DNA from: Uruburuella suis
GTDB taxonomy: Bacteria > Pseudomonadota > Gammaproteobacteria > Burkholderiales > Neisseriaceae
Direction: 5' to 3'
Assembly: GCF_004341385.1 (NCBI RefSeq)
Contig: NZ_SLXE01000019.1
Coordinates: 1 to 50,618 of the forward strand
DNA length: 50,618 nucleotides
Under the pieces are notes generated by a model that saw only the letters and a list, made by a program, of their open reading frames with translations, searched no databases and was not told the origin of the DNA. The translations under genes were made by a program, and so were the position numbers. Each line of letters begins with the position of its first letter. Positions within the stretch are counted from its first letter, which is position 1. Below, piece after piece: positions 50,404-50,618 of the stretch.

Positions 50404-50522
50404 TTCTTTACCCTCGAAAATGGTGTTGTCAAATGAAGCGCATCATAACATATCGCGTTTGTGCGCACGGAATAATCCGGCCGCCGGCGCACAAAAGCCC
50501 TTTCAGACGGCCTGGGCATTTC

Positions 50523-50618
50523 TTAGGGTCTGTTCACAATTCATCCGCGAGTAAGATTTTGAGCGCAAAAGCGTGGCTGCAAGGCGAAAAGCACAGCAAG
50601 GTTGAACACCTTGCGAGC
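50523..50618 (+). repeat. degenerate dispersed repeat, copy 2 (runs off the window)
   Basis: TTAGGGTCTGTTCACAATTC opens a stretch that resembles 45505-45409 read on the - strand. CTGTTNACAATNCAT and TTTTGA-CAAAA blocks are shared, then both diverge around a GCTGC and GTTGAACA region. It begins just after a DUS near 50502 and continues past the window edge. Confidence 0.45.

Overview
The window is chromosomal DNA from a member of the Neisseriaceae. The main evidence is the very frequent DNA uptake sequence (DUS) in the AG dialect, AGGCCGTCTGAA. It occurs dozens of times, often as inverted pairs just past genes where it doubles as a terminator, and sometimes inside coding frames. Gene content and order fit Neisseria or a close relative: nadD-rsfS-rlmH, ccsB-resB with cytochrome c4, and an HpaR/FarR/NadR-type MarR regulator next to a flavin reductase. 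I cannot name the species. No rRNA, tRNA, CRISPR array, prophage or intact insertion sequence was seen.

Layout. 0-20 kb is mostly housekeeping: rsmE, an inositol-monophosphatase-family gene, a candidate small RNA, an esterase, a lipoprotein, a TerC/CBS membrane protein, a Correia-like miniature element, a second candidate small RNA, the System II cytochrome c maturation genes (ccsB, resB), cytochrome c4, engB, a DUF937-OmpA fusion, an MBL hydrolase, pirin, DUF896, a preQ1 riboswitch with queF and yhhQ, an AEC transporter, rmuC and a class II glutamine amidotransferase. 19.4-22 kb holds nrdR, a lipoprotein, a miniature inverted-repeat element and ribD.

22.3-38.3 kb is a Wzy-dependent exopolysaccharide or capsule locus, all on the + strand. 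It contains a WbpA-like UDP-GlcNAc dehydrogenase, Wzx flippase, three GT4 glycosyltransferases, a Wzy polymerase, a PglC-type initiating phosphoglycosyl transferase, a 44-codon small ORF, a HAD phosphatase, a DegT aminotransferase, a PglD/CapD dehydratase, then Wza, Wzb and Wzc. The enzymes would build a UDP-linked 4-amino-4,6-dideoxy sugar, load it on undecaprenyl phosphate, extend, flip, polymerise and export it under Wzb/Wzc tyrosine-phosphorylation control. The N-acyltransferase or ATP-grasp enzyme that normally finishes such an amino sugar is absent here.

38.4-50.6 kb returns to core metabolism, mostly on the - strand: sdaA, dxs, a MliC-like lipoprotein (+), rlmH, rsfS, nadD, a beta-carbonic anhydrase, a flavin reductase with hpaR, a DUF4743/NUDIX hydrolase, rsmJ and speA.

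The least explained material is intergenic. There is a family of miniature elements sharing termini like TACCCATTCGAAAAAATAA but carrying two unrelated interiors (four copies). There are two candidate small RNAs, a pair of dRS3-like elements inside a direct duplication, a degenerate repeat seen twice, and DUS hairpins whose complementarity extends well past the DUS.
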